A DNA stretch of 9,192 nucleotides from JAVZJR01 sp037447235 (GCA_037447235.1 JBBIHC010000022.1:1-9192); one strand, 5' to 3'. Counted from the stretch's first letter, positions 1-6,626 are shown. The notes: a model not told the origin generated them from the letters alone. Numbers and translations: made by a program.

Positions 1-230
1 GGCGCGAGGAGGTGCAGGGGCGGCTGAAGGAGGCCGGCATCGCCAGCGAAGTGTATTACCCCCAGCCCCTTCACCTGACGGGACCCTGCCGAACCCTTGG
101 ATACAGCGCTGGAAAATTCCCAATTGCCGAACAAGCCAGCCGGATGCTGCTGGCCCTACCGTTATACCCCGAATTACAGGATGCGCAAATCGAGGCCGTT
201 TGTTCTGCGCTGGCAAGCATCATCGCCTGA
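1..230 (+). CDS. C-terminal fragment of a DegT/DnrJ/EryC1/StrS sugar aminotransferase (WbpE/WlbC-like)
   Basis: This is the 3' end of a gene whose start lies upstream of the window. The reading frame begins at base 3 and gives 75 residues ending in TGA (228-230). The piece contains the segment EVYYPQPLHL, then FPIAEQASR and LALPLYPEL. These are the usual end-of-protein signatures of PLP-dependent nucleotide-sugar aminotransferases, in the form typical of WbpE/WlbC enzymes that aminate C3 of UDP-linked keto-uronates. The catalytic lysine region is outside the window, so the exact substrate cannot be judged. The fragment is about 61% GC by hand count, against roughly 37-50% in sampled stretches of the genes downstream, so it may belong to a different transcription unit. 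Family assignment is firm; the WbpE-like substrate class is an inference from the YYPxPLHL motif. Confidence 0.85.
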   Translation, partial: REEVQGRLKEAGIASEVYYPQPLHLTGPCRTLGYSAGKFPIAEQASRMLLALPLYPELQDAQIEAVCSALASIIA

Positions 231-466
231 CCCGGACGAGCCGAAAGAGAGAGGAAAACAACCTTTTTAACGTGGTGTCCCTCTTCCATAGTGATATGTC
301 CTCCGCCTGGATTTACCGCAGAGCCCCGCAGAGCGTAAAGGGATTTATGGTCAACCTCCGTCTCCGGTGAGATCCCCATTCTTCAGGGATGCTACCCAGT
401 GGATCCATCTGTGCGAACCGTATTGCCGAATGCTACTCATTTGCATTGAATTCAAAGAGAAACCTG
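231..466. other. non-coding junction between aminotransferase and membrane-protein genes
   Basis: I can support no gene in this 236-base stretch. It holds a short tandem repeat (316-333) and a weak hairpin, ATCCC at 372-376 pairing with GGGAT at 386-390. There is no convincing rho-independent terminator after the stop at 230: the AGG...CCT pairing near 252-265 before a T run has only about three base pairs. No strong sigma-70 promoter is visible either; the best candidate, TTGCCG-N17-TTGAAT at 423-451, matches only four of six bases in each box. A GC shift falls across this region, so it may be a junction between an older high-GC operon and the glycan cluster. Confidence 0.5.
316..333. repeat. 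short tandem repeat, two copies of CCGCAGAG
   Basis: Two exact copies of CCGCAGAG (316-323 and 326-333) lie 10 bases apart, separated by CC, and are followed by CGTAAAGG. CGCAGAG-type tandem units are common in intergenic DNA of various environmental bacteria and often give rise to spurious 'ALRG'-like translations on the opposite strand. With only two copies here, it could be a degenerate remnant or chance. Confidence 0.45.
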
Positions 467-703
467 ATGAAATATATACCTCAGCAGGCTGTCACGAATA
501 AAGATGCAGTCTCCCGTTGGCTCAAGATAGGCGCCTCCGTGTGGATGGCATTTTTTGTGCTACTATCTCTTATTTTTAGTAATGCGGTGCATTTCTTCTT
601 GTATAGCTTGGCACAAATTACAGGAATCCCCGGGATCGAGCAATACTTTGTTCAGGTGCGCGAATTCCTGCTCCAATTTTTTACAGCAAAGTATCTGTTT
701 TAA
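467..703 (+). CDS. small hypothetical membrane protein upstream of the GT-C glycosyltransferase
   Basis: This is a 78-residue protein of unknown family. It has a polar N-terminus (about 1-20), a long hydrophobic segment at about residues 22-50 that could form one or two membrane helices, and an aromatic, partly amphipathic tail (about 57-78). I start it at ATG 467, which has a purine-rich AAGAGA about eight bases upstream. An in-frame ATG at 389 would add 26 residues that look like translated intergenic DNA and overlap a hairpin, so it is less likely. The stop codon (701-703) is five bases before the start of the 646-residue membrane glycosyltransferase, suggesting co-translation and a linked role, perhaps as a small accessory subunit. 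That role is only inferred from position. Confidence 0.6.
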   Translation: MKYIPQQAVTNKDAVSRWLKIGASVWMAFFVLLSLIFSNAVHFFLYSLAQITGIPGIEQYFVQVREFLLQFFTAKYLF

Positions 704-708
704 TTGAT

Positions 709-2649
709 ATGAACATTCTTCTTGACCTGGCTATCTGTAGTTTCTATGTATTGGCAAGCGTAAATCTCGGAGCGGTTCTCTTGGGTTTTCTGAAGGTCAA
801 ACCCGCACAGGGACATTCACCTTTTACGTTGATTGCGACAGCGTTTTTGCTGGGGCAAGTGGGATTGGTTGCGCCCTGGACGACTCTGGGCCTGCTGAAT
901 ACTTTTTCTCCTTTTGCAATTCGAACAATATTGCTCGTCTGTTTTTTCGGCGGTTTATTTTTTGCATGGCCTTTCTACCGCGCTGCGCTTTCTTCTCTGT
1001 GGACTGCATCGCGTATCCTGATTCATGAGTTGACTATTTGGAAGATCATCGCCCTGCTTGTCACCTCACTGATTGTTGTGGACGGCCTTACGGCTTTTGT
1101 TTCTCCTCCGCATGGCGATGCCGAAGCGTTTTACTTTCCGATCGCAAAAGTCATGGCAGCCGCTGAACGACTTGTGATTCTACCTGGCTACGAAGCTTTC
1201 TCTCAAGTGGGTTTGTTCGGGGAGTTCCATTTTGCGGCGCTAATCTCATTGGGCAGCCTGGAAGCCGCAAAATGGTTTGTATGGTTTACAGCCCTGGCTG
1301 CCGCTGTGATGCTGGTCGGCATTGGTTCTCAAATTGGGGTCAAGCATCGCGGCCAATTGTTGATACTTTCGATGTTGTTCACGTCCTCCACTTTTTTTTA
1401 CTATATCAGCGACGGAAAAGTTGACCTTTTTGCTGCGGCTTTGGGCCTGGCTGCTTACTATTGGGCGCTCCAGGTTGAGAGGATTGGCGGCCCTTTTGTC
1501 ATTGCTTTGGTTGGGTTGTTCAGCGGGATGAGCGTAGTGGCAAAGATCTCCTACCTCCTTGCAGTTCTCCCGCCTGTTTTTTTACTTGTCGTATGGAGGC
1601 ATCTTGTAACAGTAAATTCGGGTGGAACACTCCGAGATAAAATTTTTTCCACTACCAAATTGATGTTGAGCCTATCATTTTGGGTAGTGCTTGCTCTGAT
1701 CCCTCACATGGCAAAAAATGCAACGCTCTTTCATCAACCGCTTGCGCCATTTGTTACTTCAGATAGGTCTCAGGATTGGTTAAATCAAACCTGGTTCGAT
1801 GCAGGTGTCACTCGCTGGATCTTGTTGACATATCCCTTCTCTTTAGTGTTTGGTCAATACCCCATGCAGGGAGGGGGGCTGTCTGTACTTTTACTCATCT
1901 TGGTTCCATTAACCCTATTTCTCCCGAAGTCCCCTTCTCTTTCGAATTCTACATCCTTTCAATTGACCCTTGCCGCGGTCATGGGGATTGTGTTATGGAA
2001 TATATTCAGGGCCTCGGTCTTCGCTCCCCGCTATCTGTTGGCTACGTTGCTGCTTTTTATTCCCCCTGTAGCCTATGGAACCGAAGCATATATGCAGGCT
2101 GAAGTAAAGCCCCGCTTACTTTCCGGGATTGCTTTTGTATGTATACTAATCACACTATTTGTGAATTTACTCGAGATGAAGGATCATACAGCGGGTGTTT
2201 TGAATGCATATATGGCTAAAGATGAAATCAGTTGTACTTATTCAGGGTGTGGGGTTGGGGTTTGGAAGAAAGTGAATAAAATAGCGGAACCAGGTGAGCG
2301 CATTTATATGGCGAATTATTACAGGTTCTGGCTACGGTCCGATTTACTGCAATGCGTATCAACCACAAAAGAAAGAGAAGAATTTTCCTTGTTAGATTCC
2401 CCTGAGGCCCGATGGCACTTTATCTTTGAGCATGGATTCCACTTTGTAATGATGGACGAGACAACACATTCTGCAACCATCGAGGCCTTGGACTTGACTC
2501 GCGTCCCTGACTGGTTGAATGTGACGGTAGTTGTAGAAGAAGGCCCCAACACTTTATTGTTCATCGAATCTCTAGATCCTTCCAAACATGCCAGGTACGC
2601 TTGCCAACAAAAGGAATTCCCTGCTTGGGGAATCTACCCTATCCATTAA
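709..2649 (+). CDS. polytopic membrane glycosyltransferase, GT-C/PMT-like
   Basis: This 646-residue protein has about ten or more hydrophobic helices between residues 1 and 490, followed by a mostly soluble tail of about 155 residues. The architecture and several motifs fit GT-C enzymes, which transfer sugars from polyprenyl-phosphate donors on the outer side of the membrane. After an early helix comes a loop with HGDAEAFYFP (residues 135-144), where D137 and E139 are candidate catalytic acidic residues. SDGKVDLF at 234-241 and FAPRYLLATLLL at 438-449 resemble later GT-C loop elements. The tail contains four cysteines (C509, C514, C549, C632), which could form disulfides if the tail is extracytoplasmic. 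No good Shine-Dalgarno precedes ATG 709, so translation is probably coupled to the upstream small gene. Donor and acceptor are unknown, and it could instead be a GT-C-like membrane protein without transferase activity. Confidence 0.65.
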   Translation: MNILLDLAICSFYVLASVNLGAVLLGFLKVKPAQGHSPFTLIATAFLLGQVGLVAPWTTLGLLNTFSPFAIRTILLVCFFGGLFFAWPFYRAALSSLWTASRILIHELTIWKIIALLVTSLIVVDGLTAFVSPPHGDAEAFYFPIAKVMAAAERLVILPGYEAFSQVGLFGEFHFAALISLGSLEAAKWFVWFTALAAAVMLVGIGSQIGVKHRGQLLILSMLFTSSTFFYYISDGKVDLFAAALGLAAYYWALQVERIGGPFVIALVGLFSGMSVVAKISYLLAVLPPVFLLVVWRHLVTVNSGGTLRDKIFSTTKLMLSLSFWVVLALIPHMAKNATLFHQPLAPFVTSDRSQDWLNQTWFDAGVTRWILLTYPFSLVFGQYPMQGGGLSVLLLILVPLTLFLPKSPSLSNSTSFQLTLAAVMGIVLWNIFRASVFAPRYLLATLLLFIPPVAYGTEAYMQAEVKPRLLSGIAFVCILITLFVNLLEMKDHTAGVLNAYMAKDEISCTYSGCGVGVWKKVNKIAEPGERIYMANYYRFWLRSDLLQCVSTTKEREEFSLLDSPEARWHFIFEHGFHFVMMDETTHSATIEALDLTRVPDWLNVTVVVEEGPNTLLFIESLDPSKHARYACQQKEFPAWGIYPIH

Positions 2650-2664
2650 ACTCATAAACTGTGA

Positions 2665-2672
2665 AAAAGGTG
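2665..2672 (+). promoter_or_regulatory. ribosome binding site that fixes the SDR start at 2678
   Basis: AAAAGGTG lies five bases upstream of ATG 2678 and fits a Shine-Dalgarno sequence. The protein starting there begins MIEGKKVFITGG, placing the nucleotide-binding strand at the N-terminus as expected for SDR enzymes. This argues against the in-frame ATG at 2588, which would add 30 residues and overlap the upstream gene by 62 bases. Confidence 0.75.
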
Positions 2673-2677
2673 ATTCA

Positions 2678-3634
2678 ATGATCGAAGGAAAAAAAGTTTT
2701 TATTACCGGCGGCGCCGGTTTCATCGGCTCGATGTTGATCGGCCGGCTTGTCGAACGCAATAAAATCATTGCGTTCGATAACCTGTCTAGAAATTCATTG
2801 AAGAATAAGCCGTTTTTTGACCATCCCAACCTGACTTTGGTGCAGGGGGATGTGCTCGAATATGAGCAAGTAAAGAAAGCCATGCAGGGGGCTCACGTTA
2901 TTGTCCATTGTGCGGCGATTGCTGGGATTGATACAGTAATCAAGAAACCTGTCAGCACGATGCGGGTCAATATGATTGGCTCGGCGAATGTCCTCGAAGC
3001 CGCAGCCAGTCTGCCAAATTGCGAACGTGTGGTGTGTTTTTCCACCAGCGAGGTGTTTGGGCAGCAAGCATTTCGCTCGAACGAGACGGACAAAACCGTA
3101 TTGGGGAGCGTAGGGGAAGCGCGTTGGACGTATGCGGTCAGCAAGTTAGCCGAGGAACATCTGGCAATTGCATATTATCAAGAACAGGGGTTGCCCGTAA
3201 CTGTCCTGCGGCCTTTCAATGTCTATGGCCCGGGTCAGGTAGGAGAGGGCGCCTTACGTACTTTTATTAATCGAGCGCTTAAAAACGAACCATTGGAAAT
3301 CCATGGAGATGGAACGCAAATTCGAGCCTGGTGCTATGTAGATGATATGATTGATGGTGTGGTACTTTCGATTGTGCATCCAAATGCTATAGGAGAGTCG
3401 TTCAATATCGGAAATCAAAAAGCCGTGGTTACGATTTATGGCCTTGCAAACACAGTGGTACGTGTATTGAATTCAAAGTCCCCGATTGTGTTCACTCGAA
3501 AGGACTATGCAGATGTGGAACTTCGTATCCCTGCCGTTGGAAAGGCGCGCGAGTTGTTGGGGTTTGAGGCCAAAGTTGATCTCGAAGAAGGCATCAAGCG
3601 CACCGCAGAATACTACCGGAGTCACCCCTTGTGA
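2678..3634 (+). CDS. NAD(P)-dependent nucleotide-sugar epimerase/dehydratase/decarboxylase, extended SDR
   Basis: This 318-residue enzyme belongs to the extended short-chain dehydrogenase/reductase family acting on nucleotide sugars in the cytoplasm. Visible elements are the Rossmann dinucleotide motif GGAGFIG (11-17), STSEVFG (122-128), the catalytic pair Y152 and K156 in YAVSK, RPFNVYGPG (178-186), and IRAWCYVDD with R216 (215-223). The Thr-Ser-Glu triad at 123-125, rather than the Thr-Asp-Glu of dTDP-glucose 4,6-dehydratases, is the form seen in UDP-glucuronate decarboxylases (UXS, ArnA). The RWxYxVSK context of the catalytic tyrosine also recalls ArnA. A decarboxylase giving a 4-keto-pentose is therefore possible, but a 4-epimerase or C4 oxidase cannot be excluded. 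Its stop overlaps the start of the aminotransferase by four bases (GTGA), so the two probably act in sequence, with the SDR supplying a keto-sugar for transamination. Confidence 0.85.
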   Translation: MIEGKKVFITGGAGFIGSMLIGRLVERNKIIAFDNLSRNSLKNKPFFDHPNLTLVQGDVLEYEQVKKAMQGAHVIVHCAAIAGIDTVIKKPVSTMRVNMIGSANVLEAAASLPNCERVVCFSTSEVFGQQAFRSNETDKTVLGSVGEARWTYAVSKLAEEHLAIAYYQEQGLPVTVLRPFNVYGPGQVGEGALRTFINRALKNEPLEIHGDGTQIRAWCYVDDMIDGVVLSIVHPNAIGESFNIGNQKAVVTIYGLANTVVRVLNSKSPIVFTRKDYADVELRIPAVGKARELLGFEAKVDLEEGIKRTAEYYRSHPL

Positions 3635-4764
3635 TCAGGTTGACCATTCCATCCATTGACGAAGATGATTTAGATGCAGTTCGAGAAGCGGTGTCATCTG
3701 GTTATCTCGTTCAAGGGGCGCGCGTAGCCGCTTTTGAGCAGGCTGTCGCTAATTATGTGGGGATGGAGCACGCAATTGCAGTCAGTAACTGTACGGCGGC
3801 TTTACATTTGGCATTGTTGGCTTTGGATGTTCGGCCTGGCGACCTGGTCATTGTCACAACGTACTCTTGGGTTGCTACAGCAAATGTCATTGAGTTGTGT
3901 GGCGCCAGACCTGTTTTCGTTGACATCCAGCCGGATACCTTCAATATGGATCCGGAACGCCTGGCTGAGGTATTTGAGCATCTCAAATCGAATGCAGAGG
4001 CAATCTCCCGTGTGAAGGCGATTTTGCCGGTTCACACATTTGGTCAAATGACCAACATGCCTGCCATTATGGAAATTGCTAATTACTATCACGTACCTGT
4101 TGTTGAAGATGCTGCCTGCGCTCTTGGCGCAAAATGGCGTGACCAACAGGCAGGGACCTGGGGTCTGATGGGTTGTTTTAGTTTTCACCCTCGCAAGGCT
4201 ATTACTACGGGGGAAGGTGGAGTGATAGTTACGAACGATGCTGAATTGACACGCAAATTGAGAGCGCTCCGTAATCATGGACAAGATCCTGACGCATCCT
4301 CACCGGACTTCATCTTGCCCGGCTTCAATTATCGGATGACGGAATTCCAGGCTGCTCTTGGTCAGACCCAGATGCGCAAATTAGACCAGATAATTGCCGC
4401 AAGACGCCAGATTTCGTCCTACTATGACCAATTGCTGACAGACACTTCTATACAGCCTCCAGCCGTTCCGGTGGAGAGTTGGCCGGTTTATCAATCTTAT
4501 GTAGTGCTGCTTCCCGAAAAGGTCGTTCACAAACGTGCTGCCTTGATTGCTCAATTGAAGGAAAGAGGCGTCGAGACCAACATTGGCACCTGGCATCTAC
4601 CATTGACCAGTTTTTTCAGTGGCAAATATGGCTATCATATTGGTGATTACCCAAATACGGACCAAGTGTTTGCTCGGTCTTTGACATTGCCATTACATGA
4701 AAATTTATCTCAACACGAACAAAGATTTGTGATTTCGGAATTGATCAAATTGATAGAAGGATGA
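3631..4764 (+). CDS. DegT/DnrJ/EryC1/StrS PLP-dependent sugar aminotransferase, ArnB-like
   Basis: This 377-residue protein is full length for the family and transfers an amino group, usually from glutamate, to a keto nucleotide sugar. Recognisable elements are SNCTAALHLAL (52-62), which helps bind the PLP phosphate; VEDAAC (158-163), where D160 contacts the pyridine nitrogen; SFHPRKAITTGEGG (184-197), with K189 as the Schiff-base lysine; and GFNYRMTEFQAALG (231-244). The CFSFHPxKxITTGEGG version and the TANVIELCGARPVFVDI segment most resemble ArnB/PseC-type enzymes, which usually aminate C4. The start is GTG 3631, overlapping the SDR stop in GTGA; it places the IPSIDEDDLDAV segment at the N-terminus, as is normal here. 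All catalytic residues I can check are present. The exact sugar is unknown. Confidence 0.92.
   Translation: MIRLTIPSIDEDDLDAVREAVSSGYLVQGARVAAFEQAVANYVGMEHAIAVSNCTAALHLALLALDVRPGDLVIVTTYSWVATANVIELCGARPVFVDIQPDTFNMDPERLAEVFEHLKSNAEAISRVKAILPVHTFGQMTNMPAIMEIANYYHVPVVEDAACALGAKWRDQQAGTWGLMGCFSFHPRKAITTGEGGVIVTNDAELTRKLRALRNHGQDPDASSPDFILPGFNYRMTEFQAALGQTQMRKLDQIIAARRQISSYYDQLLTDTSIQPPAVPVESWPVYQSYVVLLPEKVVHKRAALIAQLKERGVETNIGTWHLPLTSFFSGKYGYHIGDYPNTDQVFARSLTLPLHENLSQHEQRFVISELIKLIEG
4755..4760 (+). promoter_or_regulatory. ribosome binding site of the acyltransferase inside the aminotransferase gene
   Basis: AGAAGG lies within the last codons of the aminotransferase gene, eight bases before ATG 4769. 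The stop codon at 4762-4764 sits between the site and the start, an arrangement that favours re-initiation by ribosomes finishing the upstream gene. Confidence 0.6.
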
Positions 4765-4768
4765 GGGA

Positions 4769-5308
4769 ATGTCTTCGAAGCACCCGCGCTCACATGGAAC
4801 AGGCGACTTCAGCCCCACACAATTTGCGCGTTTAGGTCACAATGTGGTGTTTGAAGTAGGTGTTTTGGTTTTCCACCCAGAAAATATAGAAATCGGAGAT
4901 AACGTCTATATTGGGCACTACACGATTCTAAAAGGGTACTATCGCAACAAGATGCTCATTGGCTCTGGCACCTGGATCGGACAGCAATGTTTCTTTCACA
5001 GTGCTGGAGGATTGACAATTGGGCGCAACGTTGGAATTGGTCCAGGTGTCAAAATAATAACTTCTTATCATTCAGAGAACGAGATTGACCTGCCCATTCT
5101 TCATAGTCCAATTGAGTTCTCACCCGTCGTAATTGGAGATAATTGCGACATTGGCGTTGGGGCGATTATTTTGCCGGGCGTCACAATTGGCGTGGGTGTT
5201 CAAATTGGCGCTGGCGCAGTAGTCACTCATTCGCTAGAAGACTATGTGATTGCAGCCGGGGTGCCTGCTCGTGTACTTCGTTGCCGTGGTGAGGCCCTTC
5301 ATGAATAG
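4769..5308 (+). CDS. sugar O-/N-acyltransferase, left-handed beta-helix (hexapeptide repeat) family
   Basis: This 179-residue protein has isoleucine/valine-glycine hexapeptide repeats throughout: IEIGDNVYIG (40-49), LIGSGTWIG (63-71), LTIGRNVGIGPGV (82-94) and VIGDNCDIGVGAIILPGVTIG (121-141, continuing to about 152). These build a left-handed parallel beta-helix trimer that binds acetyl-CoA. SYHSEN (99-104) provides H101, which matches the catalytic histidine position of the LacA/Maa/WbbJ group. The helix is closed by AAGVPARVL (162-170), a typical C-terminal element. The gene begins four bases after the aminotransferase stop, so the likely substrate is the amino sugar made by that enzyme, giving an acetamido sugar. 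The sequence itself does not separate N- from O-acetylation, and an O-acetyltransferase for the polymer is a real alternative. Confidence 0.88.
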   Translation: MSSKHPRSHGTGDFSPTQFARLGHNVVFEVGVLVFHPENIEIGDNVYIGHYTILKGYYRNKMLIGSGTWIGQQCFFHSAGGLTIGRNVGIGPGVKIITSYHSENEIDLPILHSPIEFSPVVIGDNCDIGVGAIILPGVTIGVGVQIGAGAVVTHSLEDYVIAAGVPARVLRCRGEALHE

Positions 5309-6536
5309 ATTGACTATTTGCATGTTTAGCAACCTTTATTTCCCTGTCGTGAGCGGCTCTGCAACCCAAACAATAGCGCTCTCTAGAGAACTTTCCCAGC
5401 GTGGCCATAAGGTCATTGTCATAACTGCGCGAATCGATCCCGCAAGCCCTGAATATGAGGAAATGGAGGGCGTGATCGTCTACCGCTTACCGGCATGGAA
5501 ACTTCCAAAATTATCCATTTCACTCAATTTTCCGTGGCTGAATCTAACCTTTTTCCCCTCGAATATTACAGAAATCGAGAAAATCCTAAGGGAACACAAT
5601 CCAGACATCCTGCATTTACACAATCACATGTTCGATCTGGCCTTGAGCGCTGTGCTAATGCGAAGAAAACTAAAGAAGCCACTGGTAACCACACTGCATA
5701 CGGTGATTCGTCACAGTCAACCGCTATACAATCTGGTGCTTATTCCAGCCGATCGCATCTTCTTAAAGCGAATAGTGATTGATCACTCCGATCTCCTCAT
5801 TTGTCCTGACGTAAACATCAAGCGGTACGCAACAGAAGCGTTTGGAAGAGAAGACGGTGCAGTGATCGTGCCGTATGGAATCAGTTTTCACGAACAACCC
5901 AAAAAAGAAGATACCGAACAGTTGATAACTAAATTTGGCCTGGCCAAAAAACGCGTCATTTTGTCGCTTGGCCATGTCCATGACATAAGAAACCGCCATG
6001 ACCTGATTGCTGCCATGCCTGAAGTGCTACGGGTGTTTCCAAATGCTGTTTTGCTCATTGTTGGAGCAGTTTCGACCCCGACACCTGAGCGATTGGCATA
6101 CAAGTTAGGTGTTGAGCGTTCAGTGATTTTTACAGGGGCAGTGCCTCGCGAAATGGTGCCAAATTTGTTGTCACTGGCAAAGATCGAAGCGCATTGGCTA
6201 AATCAGGAGGAAGCCGCGCGCACTTCGCTAGGAATTGCCTCGCTGGAGGCCATGGCAGCAGGCAAAGTAATTTTATCAGCGGCCAATCCAAATACTTATG
6301 GCGATGGACTTCTAAAGGATGGGGAGAATTTTATTCACGTAGAGCCTGGAAAACCGACACAATTGGCTCAAAAGATAATCTCACTTCTTGGCAATGAGGA
6401 AAAGTGCCGTATCATCGGTTCCAATGCTCGCAAAACGATCGTTAATCACTTCTCTTGGGACAGTGTTTGCGACCAAACAGTCCGGCTGTATCGTCAGGTG
6501 ATTCTTAGTAGAGGAGCGAACAACCGCTCTTCGTAA
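5301..6536 (+). CDS. glycosyltransferase family 4 (GT-B fold)
   Basis: This 411-residue retaining glycosyltransferase is expected to add a sugar from a nucleotide donor to the lipid-linked glycan on the cytoplasmic side. The N-terminal domain starts with LTICMFSNLYFPVVSGSATQ and LSRELSQRGHKVIVIT (28-42), typical of the GT4 acceptor domain. The C-terminal donor domain starts near 217 with RVILSLGHV and contains VIFTGAVPREMV (275-286) and SLGIASLEAMAAG (309-321). The second glutamate of the EX7E motif is E316, but the position of the first is T308. I choose ATG 5301, eight bases inside the end of the acyltransferase gene and preceded by GTGAGG. The in-frame ATG at 5250 would add 17 residues not expected before the first beta strand. 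Donor and linkage cannot be read from the sequence. Confidence 0.9.
   Translation: MNRLTICMFSNLYFPVVSGSATQTIALSRELSQRGHKVIVITARIDPASPEYEEMEGVIVYRLPAWKLPKLSISLNFPWLNLTFFPSNITEIEKILREHNPDILHLHNHMFDLALSAVLMRRKLKKPLVTTLHTVIRHSQPLYNLVLIPADRIFLKRIVIDHSDLLICPDVNIKRYATEAFGREDGAVIVPYGISFHEQPKKEDTEQLITKFGLAKKRVILSLGHVHDIRNRHDLIAAMPEVLRVFPNAVLLIVGAVSTPTPERLAYKLGVERSVIFTGAVPREMVPNLLSLAKIEAHWLNQEEAARTSLGIASLEAMAAGKVILSAANPNTYGDGLLKDGENFIHVEPGKPTQLAQKIISLLGNEEKCRIIGSNARKTIVNHFSWDSVCDQTVRLYRQVILSRGANNRSS
6511..6532 (+). other. stem-loop at the 3' end of the GT4 gene
   Basis: GAGGAGCG (6511-6518) pairs with CGCTCTTC (6525-6532) across a six-base AACAAC loop. The stem is eight pairs, one of them G-U. It ends just before the stop codon TAA at 6534-6536. 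No run of T follows (the next bases are GTAACACG), so it is not a classic rho-independent terminator. It might stabilise the mRNA 3' end or slow read-through into the export genes, or it may be chance. Confidence 0.4.
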
Positions 6537-6566
6537 CACGATTTATTACTCCTGTCGAACTCTATC

Positions 6567-6595
6567 TTGACAAGATTGCATTTCTCGGTTAGAAT
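6567..6595 (+). promoter_or_regulatory. near-consensus sigma-70 promoter driving wzm-wzt
   Basis: TTGACA (6567-6572) is a perfect -35 box. It is followed by exactly 17 bases and then TAGAAT (6590-6595), a -10 box with one mismatch to TATAAT. Transcription would begin near 6602, leaving an untranslated leader of about 125 bases before ATG 6728. It lies in the only substantial gap between genes after 709, just before the export genes, so it probably lets export and the downstream methyltransferase be transcribed separately from the sugar-synthesis genes. Start-site mapping is absent; the call rests on box match and spacing. Confidence 0.7.
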
Positions 6596-6608
6596 TCAGA
6601 TTCTGAAT
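6594..6608. promoter_or_regulatory. 15-base palindrome over the promoter -10/start region, candidate operator
   Basis: ATTCAGA (6594-6600) and TCTGAAT (6602-6608) form a perfect inverted repeat around a single central T. It overlaps the end of the -10 box and the predicted transcription start, where a bound repressor would block initiation. A second inverted repeat, AGAAT-N4-ATTCT (6591-6604), overlaps it. No regulator gene is in the window, so this is a positional inference. Confidence 0.4.
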
Positions 6609-6626
6609 GCTCGAAGTGACGATTGC

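Noticed and set aside
245..270. Possible terminator after the left-edge aminotransferase
   Set aside because: The AGG/CCT stem before the T run has about three strong pairs, too weak to call.
71..379. 102-codon open frame on the minus strand crossing the aminotransferase end and the spacer
   Set aside because: Half of it is antisense to a clear coding region. The rest translates the CGCAGAG repeat into an 'ALRGSAV'-type string typical of spurious calls.
423..451. Promoter-like TTGCCG-N17-TTGAAT before the small membrane gene
   Set aside because: Only four of six bases match in each box, and the predicted start would leave almost no leader before ATG 467.
389..466. Upstream in-frame start for the small membrane protein
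   Set aside because: The added 26 residues look like translated spacer, the ATG sits in a weak hairpin, and ATG 467 gives a more normal membrane-protein N-terminus.
2588..2677. 30-residue N-terminal extension of the SDR
   Set aside because: It overlaps the upstream gene and pushes the Rossmann motif away from the N-terminus; ATG 2678 has a good Shine-Dalgarno.
3802..4284. 160-codon open frame on the minus strand
   Set aside because: It is wholly antisense to the conserved core of the aminotransferase and shows no recognisable motif.
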